A DNA stretch of 64,000 nt from Erysipelotrichaceae bacterium (GTDB taxonomy: Bacteria > Bacillota_I > Bacilli_A > Erysipelotrichales > Erysipelotrichaceae), in contig JAFRLM010000014.1 of NCBI GenBank assembly GCA_017431225.1, positions 53,172 to 117,171 of the forward strand. Reading direction: 5' to 3'. Both the position numbers and the translations under genes were made by a program. The notes below the pieces were generated by a model. That model was given only the letters and a program-made list of their open reading frames with translations, was not told where the DNA came from and did not search any database. Shown piece after piece: positions 32,048 through 41,631 of this stretch. Positions within the stretch are counted from its first letter, which is position 1. The number at the start of each line of letters is the position of its first letter.

Positions 32048-33016
32048 TTAATCTGAATATGTATTCATCAGCGCCTTTACGCATTCTGCGTCCGGCATGG
32101 ATTTTAACGCGCCTTTGCGTGTTGTCACGATCGCTGCCGCAGCGCTGGCAAAAACACCGAAACGGCGGATCTTATCTTCATCGAGATCTTCGAGTCCGTT
32201 CTCCAGGATCCCGTTCAGCAGACAGGCGCAATAGGTATCTCCTGCCCCGGTCGTATCAACAGTATTCTGCGGAAAAGGCGGAATATCGATCCTTTTCCCC
32301 TGATAGTAGATCCGGCTGCCTTCCGGGCCGAGCGTCAGCGCGATCAGCGGGATCGCGAATTCTTTCTGCAGGACGGAAACGGCGGAATCATGATCCTTCT
32401 GCCCTGTCAGCCAGAGGATCTCGTTATCGGCGATCTTCAGGATATCGCAGTGTTTCATTCCCCAGAGGATCTGTTCTCTGGCTTCCTCTTCGCTGTGCCA
32501 CAGTGGCATGCGCAGATTGGGATCATAAGAACGCAGGATACCGCATTCCTCGGCTGCCGCTATGGCCTTTTTCGTTGCCGAGCGGCAAGGTTCATCACTC
32601 AGCGATAAAGATCCGAAATGAAAGACCTTTGAATCACGGATCAGCGAAAGGTCCGCTTCTTCCTCCTTCAGCATCACATCCGCTCCGGGATCGCGGTAAA
32701 AGGAAAAGTCGCGGTCGCCGTTCTCCAGCTTATGCACAAAAGCCAGGGTCGTCGGAACGCTCTCATCTACGCGGAGTCCGCTGTCGTCGATCCCGCAGGA
32801 AACGATCTCGCTGCGGAGCCTTTTGCCAAAAGCGTCATTTCCGACCTTCCCGATAAAAGCCGTCTTTTTCCCGAGTTTCTGCAGCATCGCCAGCACATTG
32901 CAGGGCGCGCCGCCCGGATTCGCTTCAAATACCGGATTCCCGGATCCCGATTCTCCGGTATTGATCATATCGACCAGAAGTTCGCCTAAGGCGACGACAT
33001 CATACTTTTTAGTCAT
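32048..33016 (-). CDS. scrK: PfkB-family sugar kinase, probable fructokinase
   Basis: 322 residues. PfkB signature 1 (NPGGAPCNVLAMLQKLGKK, about 33) and signature 2 with the catalytic base, DTTGAGDTYCACLLNG (about 252), are intact; GELLVDM at the N-terminus and FYRDPGADVML are fructokinase-like. Phosphorylates fructose with ATP in the cytoplasm. It overlaps the AGE isomerase gene by 8 bp, which fits fructose as the product of that isomerase. Substrate is inferred. Confidence 0.85.
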   Translation of the reverse strand: MTKKYDVVALGELLVDMINTGESGSGNPVFEANPGGAPCNVLAMLQKLGKKTAFIGKVGNDAFGKRLRSEIVSCGIDDSGLRVDESVPTTLAFVHKLENGDRDFSFYRDPGADVMLKEEEADLSLIRDSKVFHFGSLSLSDEPCRSATKKAIAAAEECGILRSYDPNLRMPLWHSEEEAREQILWGMKHCDILKIADNEILWLTGQKDHDSAVSVLQKEFAIPLIALTLGPEGSRIYYQGKRIDIPPFPQNTVDTTGAGDTYCACLLNGILENGLEDLDEDKIRRFGVFASAAAAIVTTRKGALKSMPDAECVKALMNTYSD

Positions 33017-34262
33017 CTTTCACCTCCAGAAACAGCTTTCTCTTTACTGCCGGAACGACCGAAACGGAAGGTTCGAGCAGCGGGATCAGCGTCGCCTGCA
33101 GGGCATGATAGAGATCGCTTTTCCCAGGCCATACTGTTTCCTTCAGACGGTTGTTTTCATCCAGCTGGTGGAACCAGGATCCGTTCACCGGATCATGAAC
33201 ACACTCATGGAGATAACACATGAATTCGCTGTAAAGCTGCGCGTATTCCTCCCTGCCGGTAATATGATAAAGGACTGCCGAGGTATTGATCGCCTCCGCC
33301 AATGTCCAGTGCATCCGGTCACGCACGACCGGCACACCGTTCCAGTCTGTTGTATAAACGATGCCGCGCGCGCCGTCCGCGTTCCAGGCATCTTTGACCG
33401 CCCTTTCAAAGAGACGGCATGCTTTTTCGATATATGCTCCGCTCTTCTCCTTATCCTCCGGATAAGCGGATAATGCCCACTGGCTGATCAGTCTCGCCCA
33501 TTCGATCCCGTGTCCCGGGGTCGCTCCGTAGGGTTTGAAGGGGTCATCTTTTTTATCGCTGTTATATGTATAGAGCGGGTTCCAGTTCTCGTCAAAGTGT
33601 TCCGGGATCCGCCAGCGATTTTCTTCCGCCCATTCAAGCACATGACCGATGATCCTGCCGGCGCGTTCCCGCCAGATGTTGTCGCCGGTGACATCCGCCA
33701 CAGCCAGAAAGGCTTCAACGGTATGCATATTGGCATTCAGCCCGCGATAAGGCTCACATTGTGTGAATTCGGTATTCCAGGTATCCCGCGTCAGACCTTT
33801 TTCTTCCTCCCAGAAGTATTTCAGGAATACTTCCGTGCTGTCTTTCAGCAGTTCTTCCGCACCGGGATGTCCGGCTGCCAGAGCACTGGCGGCAGCCAGG
33901 ATCACAAAGGCATGGGCGTAACACTGTTTTCCTGATTTTGGCAGAAGATCCTTATCCACAGCCGGGTAGAAGCCTCCGTGCGCATCGTCATGCAGAACAG
34001 TGCGCAGACCTTTCAGAGCACAGTCAAGGAGTTCCCCGCTTCCCGGATATCCCAAAAGGCAGCCCAGGGAATAGACATGTGCCATCCGGCAGGTGATCCA
34101 GGTCTCCAGATCCCTGTCTTTTAAAGGCTTGCTGTCACTGCCAAGATAATAGGAAGCGCCGGAAGGCGAGGGAAAGGATCGGCCGAAGTCCAGCAGCTCC
34201 TCACGCAGTTCCTTCAGATACTCACGGTTTTCCGCGGTATCGGGCATATATTTTCTGTCCAT
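33009..34262 (-). CDS. AGE-family epimerase/isomerase (mannose or related aldose-ketose isomerase)
   Basis: 417 residues of the N-acylglucosamine 2-epimerase (alpha/alpha)6-barrel superfamily. Conserved histidine-containing blocks are visible: NANMHTVEAFLAVADVTGD (about 168), GATPGHGIEWARLI (about 242) and DRMHWTLAEAIN (about 316). This pattern is closer to the mannose/sulfoquinovose isomerase branch than to renin-binding epimerases. Coupled to a fructokinase, it would convert mannose (or a similar aldose) to fructose, then fructose 6-phosphate. GGAGGTG site 6 nt before the ATG. Confidence 0.8.
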   Translation of the reverse strand: MDRKYMPDTAENREYLKELREELLDFGRSFPSPSGASYYLGSDSKPLKDRDLETWITCRMAHVYSLGCLLGYPGSGELLDCALKGLRTVLHDDAHGGFYPAVDKDLLPKSGKQCYAHAFVILAAASALAAGHPGAEELLKDSTEVFLKYFWEEEKGLTRDTWNTEFTQCEPYRGLNANMHTVEAFLAVADVTGDNIWRERAGRIIGHVLEWAEENRWRIPEHFDENWNPLYTYNSDKKDDPFKPYGATPGHGIEWARLISQWALSAYPEDKEKSGAYIEKACRLFERAVKDAWNADGARGIVYTTDWNGVPVVRDRMHWTLAEAINTSAVLYHITGREEYAQLYSEFMCYLHECVHDPVNGSWFHQLDENNRLKETVWPGKSDLYHALQATLIPLLEPSVSVVPAVKRKLFLEVKDD

Positions 34263-34283
34263 GACAACACCTCCGTATTCAGG

Positions 34284-35336
34284 TCAGAAACGGCAGATCT
34301 CCCTGACCTTATTCTCATCCAGGCGACGGACGATCTCTGTCATCAGGCGGATGGTGTTCTTGTAATCGTCATAGTGGATCATCGATGTCGGGGTGTGTGC
34401 ATAACGGCAGGGAACATTTATCAGCAGGACCGGGATCCCGGTGTTCGCGAACTGGAATTTCCCGGCGTCTGTACCGCCCCGTTTCATGATCGAAGTCTGG
34501 TACGGGATCCCGCATTCTTCCGCGACTTCCACCGCAAAGCGGATCAGCTTGCGGTTGGAGAGCGTCATATTATCCATGAAAGTCAGCTCCGGACCTTTCC
34601 CAAGCGCTGCTTCCTCCTTCTTGCTGCCGCAGACATCGTCAGCAGTCCCGATATCCAGGGAGAAAGCGATATCCGGTCTTACCATTTCCGCCAGCGTTGC
34701 GGCACCGCGGGTGCCGACCTCTTCCTGGACTGTCCCGCCGCCGATAAAGATATTCGGATGACCGGTCTTTTTCAGGTCTTCCATGACTCTTAAGGCAACA
34801 GCGCAGCCGATGCGGTTATCCCAAGCTTTATTGACGAGGTATTTTCCGTCTTTTCCAAGCGCTTCAAAATGACCTTTGGGAACGATGAAATCCCCGACCC
34901 GGACACCGAGTTCTCTTGCCTCTTCTTCGCTTTTGCAGCCGATATCGAGCGCGAGATCCTCGATCTGCGGGAATCCCTTATCTTCCGTGCCGGGTCCGAG
35001 CGAACAGATCGCGTCCACATCCCCTTTTTCGGTCTCGATCGTATAATGCTGGGAAAGCGCGCCGCAGACAAAGAAGAAGCCGCAGCGGGAAAAACGCACA
35101 TAGCCGTCCTTGGTGATCGAGCGGACCATGAATCCGACTTCATCCATATGGCCGACAGCCAGGATCTTGGGACCTTCGCTTCCGTGATAGGCAGCCAGGG
35201 AACCGAGACCATCTGTCTCGATCCTGTCCGCGACAGGCTCATACGCTTTGCGTAAAAACTCTCTGACAGATCCCTCATTGCCGCTCGTTGCGCGCAGATC
35301 CGTCAGTTCTTTTAAAAATCCGATCTCTTTTTTCAT
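34284..35336 (-). CDS. M42-family metallopeptidase (glutamyl aminopeptidase-like)
   Basis: 350 residues. M42/TET peptidase motifs: VGHMDEVGFMV (first metal His/Asp), NKAWDNRIGCAVAL (bridging Asp), GGTVQEEVGTRGAATLA (catalytic Glu pair), AFSLDIGTADDV and the C-terminal CRYAHTPTSMIHYDD metal histidine. A cobalt- or zinc-dependent cytoplasmic aminopeptidase, usually dodecameric. First gene of the minus-strand unit with the AGE isomerase and fructokinase (21-bp gap), although its role there is not obvious. Confidence 0.9.
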   Translation of the reverse strand: MKKEIGFLKELTDLRATSGNEGSVREFLRKAYEPVADRIETDGLGSLAAYHGSEGPKILAVGHMDEVGFMVRSITKDGYVRFSRCGFFFVCGALSQHYTIETEKGDVDAICSLGPGTEDKGFPQIEDLALDIGCKSEEEARELGVRVGDFIVPKGHFEALGKDGKYLVNKAWDNRIGCAVALRVMEDLKKTGHPNIFIGGGTVQEEVGTRGAATLAEMVRPDIAFSLDIGTADDVCGSKKEEAALGKGPELTFMDNMTLSNRKLIRFAVEVAEECGIPYQTSIMKRGGTDAGKFQFANTGIPVLLINVPCRYAHTPTSMIHYDDYKNTIRLMTEIVRRLDENKVREICRF

Positions 35337-35401
35337 ACCGTCGTCCTCCCGGTTTCGTTCTAGGAAAATTTTACCACATGGGACAGGGGCAAAAACTCCT
35401 G

Positions 35402-35410
35402 TGCTAAAAT
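35402..35410 (+). promoter_or_regulatory. extended -10 element TGCTAAAAT close to the DUF3990 start
   Basis: TGCTAAAAT ends 11 nt before the ATG at 35422 and no ribosome binding site lies between (TTAAGACAGCAT). The transcript leader would be about 4-5 nt. The same TGCTAAAAT element precedes the genes at 45735 and 46268. Confidence 0.5.
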
Positions 35411-35421
35411 TAAGACAGCAT

Positions 35422-35973
35422 ATGATCCTCTTTCATACCGGATTCAGCGAGATCCGAAAGCCGGATATCCACTACGGAAGAAAGAACGCCGATTTCGGCC
35501 AGGGTTTTTATCTGTCTCCCGAAAAGGAATTTTCCTGCCGCTGGGCAAGGGAAAGAAAGGATGAGGACAGTTATCTCAATACCTATGAATTCAATGAGGA
35601 AGGTCTGCGGATCAAGGTCCTGAAAAGAGACGAAGAATGGTTCTCCTGTATCTTCGCCAACCGCCGCGGAAAAGCGGACACTTTCTCACAGTACGATGTG
35701 ATCATCGGCCCGATCGCCAACGATACGCTCTATGATACGATGGGCATTCTGACCAGCGGTTTTCTCTCAGACGGGCAGGCTCTGCAAATTCTTGAGCTGG
35801 GACCGGAATACACGCAGTGGGTGATCAAGAGCGAAAAGGCATTGTCACAGCTGCGCTGGCTCTCCTCACGTGTCCTGACAAAAGAGGAGATCGCCTCCTG
35901 CCGGCTGACCGTGCAGAAGGAAGAAACCGAATTCCAGACACAGTTTGCTGAAAAGATACAGTCCTTTGAATAG
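35422..35973 (+). CDS. DUF3990 domain-containing protein
   Basis: 183 residues from the ATG at 35422; the frame is open further upstream, antisense to the peptidase gene, but that part is not coding. FHTGFSEIRKPDIHYGRKNADFGQGFYLSPEKEFSCRWA is the DUF3990 signature (HTG...DFG-GFYL), a fold related to ADP-ribosyltransferase domains. In other bacteria DUF3990 genes are often next to short DUF3791-type partners; none is seen here. Function unknown; an ADP-ribosyl-transferring toxin or modifying enzyme has been suggested from the fold. Confidence 0.8.
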   Translation: MILFHTGFSEIRKPDIHYGRKNADFGQGFYLSPEKEFSCRWARERKDEDSYLNTYEFNEEGLRIKVLKRDEEWFSCIFANRRGKADTFSQYDVIIGPIANDTLYDTMGILTSGFLSDGQALQILELGPEYTQWVIKSEKALSQLRWLSSRVLTKEEIASCRLTVQKEETEFQTQFAEKIQSFE

Positions 35974-36029
35974 AAACGATACAACTTATCCGGAGAAAAC
36001 CGGAAGAACAGGTCCATAATAAAAGAGAT

Positions 36030-38534
36030 ATGAAAACAACTTACTTATGTAACAGTGAAGCCAAAGCTTACGTTCTGGACAGACTGCTGGAAAAAGCGCC
36101 GGACAATTCGCTGGAAGACACGGAGATCAAAAGCTTATCCGCCTTCCGGAGCGCTTTTTTAAAGGAAGCACCGACAGCCGAAGAGATCTGCGAGATCGGC
36201 CGCAGTCTTTCCGACAGTGAACTGGATCCCCTGCTTTCAGACAGCGGTTTTTTGCGTGAAATCCGCACGATCGCCGATGAATGCGAGCGTTATAAGATCG
36301 ATCCGGAAACACTGGAGCTGCCCTCTTCGATCCGCCGTCTTTTGAAAGCGGTCCCCTTAAGAGGATACGCCTCCCTGCCGGAGCTCACATTGCCGGAAGA
36401 AAACATACTTATCGTCAAAGACCATTATTCCCTGTTTGATCAGGAGCTGGTCACGATCCTCAAGGAAAAAGAAGCCGGCGAGATCGATCTCATCGACACG
36501 CCGGAACACAAAGATTACCGATATGAGACCGGCAGTGTTGCCGATCAGTATGAATATGCGGTGCAGCAGCTGATCCTGCAGGACCTGCCTTTGAGCGAAT
36601 GCGCCTTCCTTTTATGTGACACCGCCGAAAAGGATCTCTGCTTCAGCACTCTGAAACGATACGAAGTCCCCTTTTACAGCCCGGATCTGCTGAATGCCAA
36701 TACGGCTGCCGCTGATCTGACTGCGCTGCTTGACTTCTGTTTCGCCCCCGATCTGCTGCACTACAAAAAGGTCCTGGAACGGAACCTTTTCGCCAAGGCG
36801 AATGCTGCGGCATTCGTTTATCTGAATGACCATATGCGGGAAGAGGATCTTTTCCGTCCGCTGCAGCGTCTTTCCGATGACCCGGATTACCGGGAGGTCG
36901 AGAAGGCTGCGGAATACGTTCACAGCCGGACATGGCCGAAACTGAAAGAGCTCTGCGAAGCAGTTTCCTACAAGGAAAAGCTCATCAAAGCCTTCTCTTT
37001 CCTGAAGGAAGGCGAGGATAAGGAAGCTGTCCGCTGCTATCTGCAGGAACGCGGTCCGTCCTTAAAAGAGGAACATTACGGGCTGCTGAAAGAAGCGCTT
37101 TTAAAGCTCGGCTCTTCTGCACGCAGAAATAACGGTATCCGTGTCTCCTCTTTTGCGGAACCCTGCTATGGCTTTAAATATCTTTTTGTCTTCAGCTGTT
37201 CCGAGAGTCTTTTCCCCGGTTTCCAGCCGAAGGAAGGACTGCTGAATGAATATCTTCTGAAGGATACGAATTATCCGGATATCGCGCTGCGGGAAAAGGA
37301 CCATCTGCAGAAACTCGCGTACCTCGATCGCAGCGAAAAGACTTTCTACCTGCTGCCGTTAAGCTCTTACGACGGAAAGGCACAGAGCTTCTCCTTGAGT
37401 CTCGAACATATCCCGCTTGAAAGCGTGCAGCCGCTCAAAAGCTCCTGCCCGCTTCCCAATACACATAAACTCACCGTGGAAACTGCCGGAAAGCTTTTCT
37501 TTGACGGGGAAGGCGTTCTCAACGGCTCCGTCTCCGCTTTTGAAAGCTATAACTCCTGTCCCTATGCCTATTTCCTGAATTACGGTCTCGGCCTGCGCGA
37601 ACCGCGCGTCTATGGATTTGAGCCGGCGACGATCGGCACGATCCTGCACGGCTTTTTCGAACAGCTGATCAAAGACCATGGGAAAGACTACGCAAAGATC
37701 TCCGAAGAGGAGATCCGGGAAAGGCTGCAGCCCTACCGGGAACGCTTTGAGACGCTTTATCCCCGCAAACAGCAGGAGATCTCGCACCTGTTCGATAATA
37801 TGACCGAAAACCTGAAACTGGAACTTGCCTTCCTGGCAAAGATGGAAAGCGAGACGCACTTCGCTCCCAAAGAACAGGAATACCGCTTCAAAGAGATGTT
37901 TACCGATAACGAATATGCCAGAGTGCGTTTACGCGGCAGCATCGACCGGGTCGATGAATGCGGAGATTATTTCCGTATCCTCGACTACAAGACCAGCAAA
38001 CATGCCCTGAAAGAGGCGGATATCCGGGCCGGCGTCAGCCTGCAGCTTCTGACCTATCTTTTCCTCTATGCCGGGATCTCCGGCAAGGAAGGACTTTCCG
38101 CCTATTACTGCGATCTCAATCTCACCCGTCAGCGCGAAGACCGCTACGGCTATACCAAATCCAAGGGTTTCGCTGAGAAGGAGATCACCCAGGAGGAAGC
38201 GTTCTACCGCAAACAGAAACTCAGCGGCTGGGCGCTGCAGGATGTTGAAGGGGTCTATGACAGCTACGACTCGATCCCGACCGGCGGTGCCAAAGGCCGT
38301 ATCTCGACAAAACAGCTTTATGACGGTGAAAAGATCTACTCTGCCCTGCAGACGATCTATACCGTGCTATATCAGAAGCTGGCAAACGGTGAGATCCCGC
38401 TCGAACCGGCAGAAGGCGCCTGCGGCTACTGTCTCTATGGCGCGATCTGCCGCTTCAAAGGAAAGGAAGGCTATACCGTACGTCAGTATTTTGACGGATC
38501 CCTGAAACAGGAAGAGGAAGAGAAAGAAGCATGA
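36030..38534 (+). CDS. addB: AddB-like helicase-exonuclease subunit (PD-(D/E)XK nuclease, Fe-S)
   Basis: 834 residues, shorter than typical AddB (about 1150). The N-terminal half is a helicase-like scaffold without a recognisable Walker A motif. The C-terminal third is a PD-(D/E)XK nuclease: SFESYNSCPYAYFLNYGLGL (first Fe-S cysteine), GTILHGFFEQL, the acidic IDRVDECGDYFRILDYKTSK catalytic core and QLLTYLFLY. ACGYCLYGAICRF near the end supplies the three remaining [4Fe-4S] cysteines. With AddA it processes double-strand breaks for RecA loading. Followed immediately by addA with an ATGA overlap. Confidence 0.9.
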   Translation: MKTTYLCNSEAKAYVLDRLLEKAPDNSLEDTEIKSLSAFRSAFLKEAPTAEEICEIGRSLSDSELDPLLSDSGFLREIRTIADECERYKIDPETLELPSSIRRLLKAVPLRGYASLPELTLPEENILIVKDHYSLFDQELVTILKEKEAGEIDLIDTPEHKDYRYETGSVADQYEYAVQQLILQDLPLSECAFLLCDTAEKDLCFSTLKRYEVPFYSPDLLNANTAAADLTALLDFCFAPDLLHYKKVLERNLFAKANAAAFVYLNDHMREEDLFRPLQRLSDDPDYREVEKAAEYVHSRTWPKLKELCEAVSYKEKLIKAFSFLKEGEDKEAVRCYLQERGPSLKEEHYGLLKEALLKLGSSARRNNGIRVSSFAEPCYGFKYLFVFSCSESLFPGFQPKEGLLNEYLLKDTNYPDIALREKDHLQKLAYLDRSEKTFYLLPLSSYDGKAQSFSLSLEHIPLESVQPLKSSCPLPNTHKLTVETAGKLFFDGEGVLNGSVSAFESYNSCPYAYFLNYGLGLREPRVYGFEPATIGTILHGFFEQLIKDHGKDYAKISEEEIRERLQPYRERFETLYPRKQQEISHLFDNMTENLKLELAFLAKMESETHFAPKEQEYRFKEMFTDNEYARVRLRGSIDRVDECGDYFRILDYKTSKHALKEADIRAGVSLQLLTYLFLYAGISGKEGLSAYYCDLNLTRQREDRYGYTKSKGFAEKEITQEEAFYRKQKLSGWALQDVEGVYDSYDSIPTGGAKGRISTKQLYDGEKIYSALQTIYTVLYQKLANGEIPLEPAEGACGYCLYGAICRFKGKEGYTVRQYFDGSLKQEEEEKEA

Positions 38535-41500
38535 GTTTCACACCGAATCCCTCCCAGAAAAAAGCGATCGAAGCACGCGGAACGAATGTGCTCGTTTTTG
38601 CCAGTGCCGGCGGCGGCAAGACCACTGTCCTGATCGAACGCCTGATGAAACGGATCCTGACCGACCGTATCCCGCTTGAAGAGATCGCGGCCATGACCTT
38701 TACCGAAGCGGCTGCCTCCAATATGGCCCGCCGTTTGAAGAAAGCGCTGCAGGATGCCCACGCGAAAGATCCGCAGGATGAATTCCTGACCAAACAGTTG
38801 TCCGCGATCAGCTCTGCCCAGATCTCCACGATCCATTCCTTCTGTCTGCGGCTGATCAAGGAATACTATTATGTCCTTCCGCTTTCCCGCAAACGCGCCG
38901 AAACGATCCTGGATGAAGCCCGGGGCAGTCTGTATCTCAAGGAAGCGATCGAAAAGGCGATCGCGTCCGCGGACTGCGATACCCGTGAACTCAACCTGCT
39001 TTTCAGTGAGAACCTGTTCTCCAAGGATTCGCTGGCGGATGTGATCGCGAAGATCCTGAATAAAGCGGGAAGCGCCGCCGATCCTTTTGCCAAGCTCGAC
39101 AGCTGGATCGATAACGACGTTTCGCGTCTTGAAGACCTCGATCCGGAGATGACCGATTACTACGCGCTGAACAAGCGTCTTCTGCTGAAGGACGCGCTGC
39201 AGGTCATCGAGGAGATCCTTCTGACCGGCGAACACGCGGAATTCTACCCGTCGCTGAAAGAAGGCGTAGAAAAGCTTCTGGATACCGAAGATCTGCGGGA
39301 GTTCAATGATATGCTGCCGCATATCCTGCACAGTCTGCCTTCAAAAAGAAAGTCCAAGAATTCCGAAGGCGATTCCGAACAGTATAAAGCCCTGCGCGAT
39401 GAGCTGGCCGAATATTTCACGAAGATCGCCAAAGGCTATGATGCGACCGAGGACCTTCTGAAATACCATCGTCAGTCCCTGCCTTATGAAAAGGCGCTGA
39501 TCAATATCTGCAAGGAAGCGCTGGCGAACTACAACGCGATCAAAGCGGAGAACGAGTGTCTCGATTTCGATGACTTTGAACATTACGCTTATGCGATCCT
39601 TACCAAAAACGACTGCGCGATCGCGAAGCAGCTGAAGAAGCGCTACAAGGAGATCATGGTCGATGAATTCCAGGATACGAGTGAAGGACAGTGGAGCCTG
39701 CTCTCGCTTCTGGAAGACAACAACCTCTTCCTTGTCGGTGACGTCAAGCAGTCGATCTACCGTTTCCGCAACGCCAAGCCGGAGATCATGATCTCCTTAC
39801 GCAGTGATCCCCGTTTTGAAAAGATCCATTTACGCGAAAACTACCGTTCCAAGAAGAACGTTGTCGAATTCAACAATGCCCTGTTTGAAGCGGCGATGAA
39901 CCTGCGCCGCAGAGTCTTCACACCGGAAGACGTGCAGATCCCGGCAGGCTTCAACGCCGATAAGGACAACAGTGAGCTGCATTTTGTCCGCGCCCTAGCC
40001 AGCGAAAAGACCTCGAGCACCGGACTGCGCATCGTCCGTGCCAAAGCGCTGGCCCAGGAGATCCTGGAGACCGCAAAGGAAGGCATTCCCTATAAGGAGA
40101 TGGCTGTTATCCTGCGTTCCCACTACGAGAAGAATGAAGTGCGCATGGCGCTGGAAGACGCCGGTATCCCCTATTTCATGAAGGACAACGAGGGCTACTT
40201 CAATTCCGTCGCCATGGATGTCCTCACTTCCTGGTTCCGGGTCCTTGAAGATCCGCATGACAGTATCAGCCTGGCAGCCGTCCTCTCCTCCCCGTTCTAC
40301 GGACTGGACGATGAGGCGCTGCTTACCTTAAAAGGAACCTTCAAAGAGTATCCGTCGTTCCGGGAAGACTATGAAAGACTCTCGGCACTCGCGGAAGCCA
40401 ACCGGCTGAGCGAGCTTCTTCACGAGCTGGTCAGTCTGCGTCATTTCTACGATGACCTGCCGGAAGAGGAAAAGACCAACGTCGCCTACTTCCTGGCGGC
40501 TTTCGAGAACTACTGCTTCACCTCTCTGCATGAGATGATCGAATTCATCGAGGAATCCAAAGAGACCCAGAAGGAAGCGGCTGTCGGTGTTTCCGAAGAC
40601 GCGCCGGTCGTCAAGATCATGACGATCCACGGTTCCAAGGGTCTGGAATATGACGCCGTCTTCTTCCTCTCCTCTCACAGCAACAAGCAGAAATCCGCCT
40701 CTTCGATGATCGACATCGATCTCGGTGTCGGCCTTACTGTCTTTGAAAAGCCCTACCATTTCCTGAACAACAGCCTGAAACGTCAGGCGATCCTCAATAA
40801 GGATGATCTGCTTGACCAGGAAGAATATCTTCGCCTTTTATATGTCGCTCTGACGAGGGCAAAGAAGAAGCTCGTGATCCTCGATGCCTTCAATCCGGAA
40901 GAAGCCGAGAAGGATCTTAGCCGCATCGCTTCCGAACGGCTCGATTTCACGACCGTCATCGGAAACTGCGGTCTTGATCCGCAGCTGATCCAAACGGTCG
41001 ATTATACATTCGATCCGGAGATCCGCTATGTTTCCCGCGCAAGGGCACAGAAGACCGAACTGCCTCATAAGGACTATGTTCTGGAAGAGCAGGAGGAAGC
41101 TTCACCCTCCGACTTCGAGCAGCATTCCCGTGATCTCGATCTCGACGCGCTGGCCGGCATGAATTACGGCACCCGCATCCACGAGATCCTGGCGAAGATC
41201 GATTACGGCTGTCCGACCGGAGATAAAGAGATCCGGGCGATCGATCCGCAGCTGACGGATGAAGAGGTATCCCGCATCCTCGGTTTCGCGAACGATCCTT
41301 TGATCCGCCGGTACACCAAAGAAGAGATCCATCAGGAATATTCCTTCTACCTGCGTGAGGGAAACCGGACTTTGCATGGTTTCATGGATTTCGTCGCGAT
41401 CGGTGAGGACATCCTGCTCGCCGACTATAAGACAGATGTCGGCGCGGATGAAGAGACTCTTATCGGACGATATCAGGGACAGCTGAACAGTTATCTGGAT

Positions 41501-41590
41501 GTCCTGGATAAGCTCTACCCGCAGAAAAAGAAAAAGGCATATATCTATGCCCTGTCTCTGAAAAAATTCATTGAGATCAAGCGTTCCTGA
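38531..41590 (+). CDS. addA: AddA ATP-dependent helicase-nuclease subunit
   Basis: 1019 residues, UvrD/Rep-type SF1A helicase followed by a RecB-family nuclease; typical AddA is about 1200. Walker A ASAGGGKTTVLIERL (about 25), motif Ia TFTEAAASNM, Walker B MVDEFQDTSEGQW (about 375), LVGDVKQSIYRFR, LRENYRSKKNVVEF, TIHGSKGLEYDAVFF and LYVALTRAKKKLVI (motif VI). The C-terminal nuclease has GTRIHEILAKID, the acidic GFMDFVAIGEDILLADYKTD and GQLNSYLD. The stop codon lies inside the terminator hairpin. Confidence 0.95.
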   Translation: MSFTPNPSQKKAIEARGTNVLVFASAGGGKTTVLIERLMKRILTDRIPLEEIAAMTFTEAAASNMARRLKKALQDAHAKDPQDEFLTKQLSAISSAQISTIHSFCLRLIKEYYYVLPLSRKRAETILDEARGSLYLKEAIEKAIASADCDTRELNLLFSENLFSKDSLADVIAKILNKAGSAADPFAKLDSWIDNDVSRLEDLDPEMTDYYALNKRLLLKDALQVIEEILLTGEHAEFYPSLKEGVEKLLDTEDLREFNDMLPHILHSLPSKRKSKNSEGDSEQYKALRDELAEYFTKIAKGYDATEDLLKYHRQSLPYEKALINICKEALANYNAIKAENECLDFDDFEHYAYAILTKNDCAIAKQLKKRYKEIMVDEFQDTSEGQWSLLSLLEDNNLFLVGDVKQSIYRFRNAKPEIMISLRSDPRFEKIHLRENYRSKKNVVEFNNALFEAAMNLRRRVFTPEDVQIPAGFNADKDNSELHFVRALASEKTSSTGLRIVRAKALAQEILETAKEGIPYKEMAVILRSHYEKNEVRMALEDAGIPYFMKDNEGYFNSVAMDVLTSWFRVLEDPHDSISLAAVLSSPFYGLDDEALLTLKGTFKEYPSFREDYERLSALAEANRLSELLHELVSLRHFYDDLPEEEKTNVAYFLAAFENYCFTSLHEMIEFIEESKETQKEAAVGVSEDAPVVKIMTIHGSKGLEYDAVFFLSSHSNKQKSASSMIDIDLGVGLTVFEKPYHFLNNSLKRQAILNKDDLLDQEEYLRLLYVALTRAKKKLVILDAFNPEEAEKDLSRIASERLDFTTVIGNCGLDPQLIQTVDYTFDPEIRYVSRARAQKTELPHKDYVLEEQEEASPSDFEQHSRDLDLDALAGMNYGTRIHEILAKIDYGCPTGDKEIRAIDPQLTDEEVSRILGFANDPLIRRYTKEEIHQEYSFYLREGNRTLHGFMDFVAIGEDILLADYKTDVGADEETLIGRYQGQLNSYLDVLDKLYPQKKKKAYIYALSLKKFIEIKRS

Positions 41591-41604
41591 GTTCAGGAAC
41601 GCTT
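41579..41604 (+). terminator. intrinsic terminator overlapping the addA stop codon
   Basis: AAGCGTTCCTGA-GT-TCAGGAACGCTT followed by TTC. The TGA stop of addA is part of the left arm. Confidence 0.8.
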
Positions 41605-41631
41605 TTCATTACATCTTTTATCGGAAACGGC

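Noticed and set aside
38483..39331. 282-codon frame antisense to addA
   Set aside because: Opposite the helicase motifs of addA; shadow frame.
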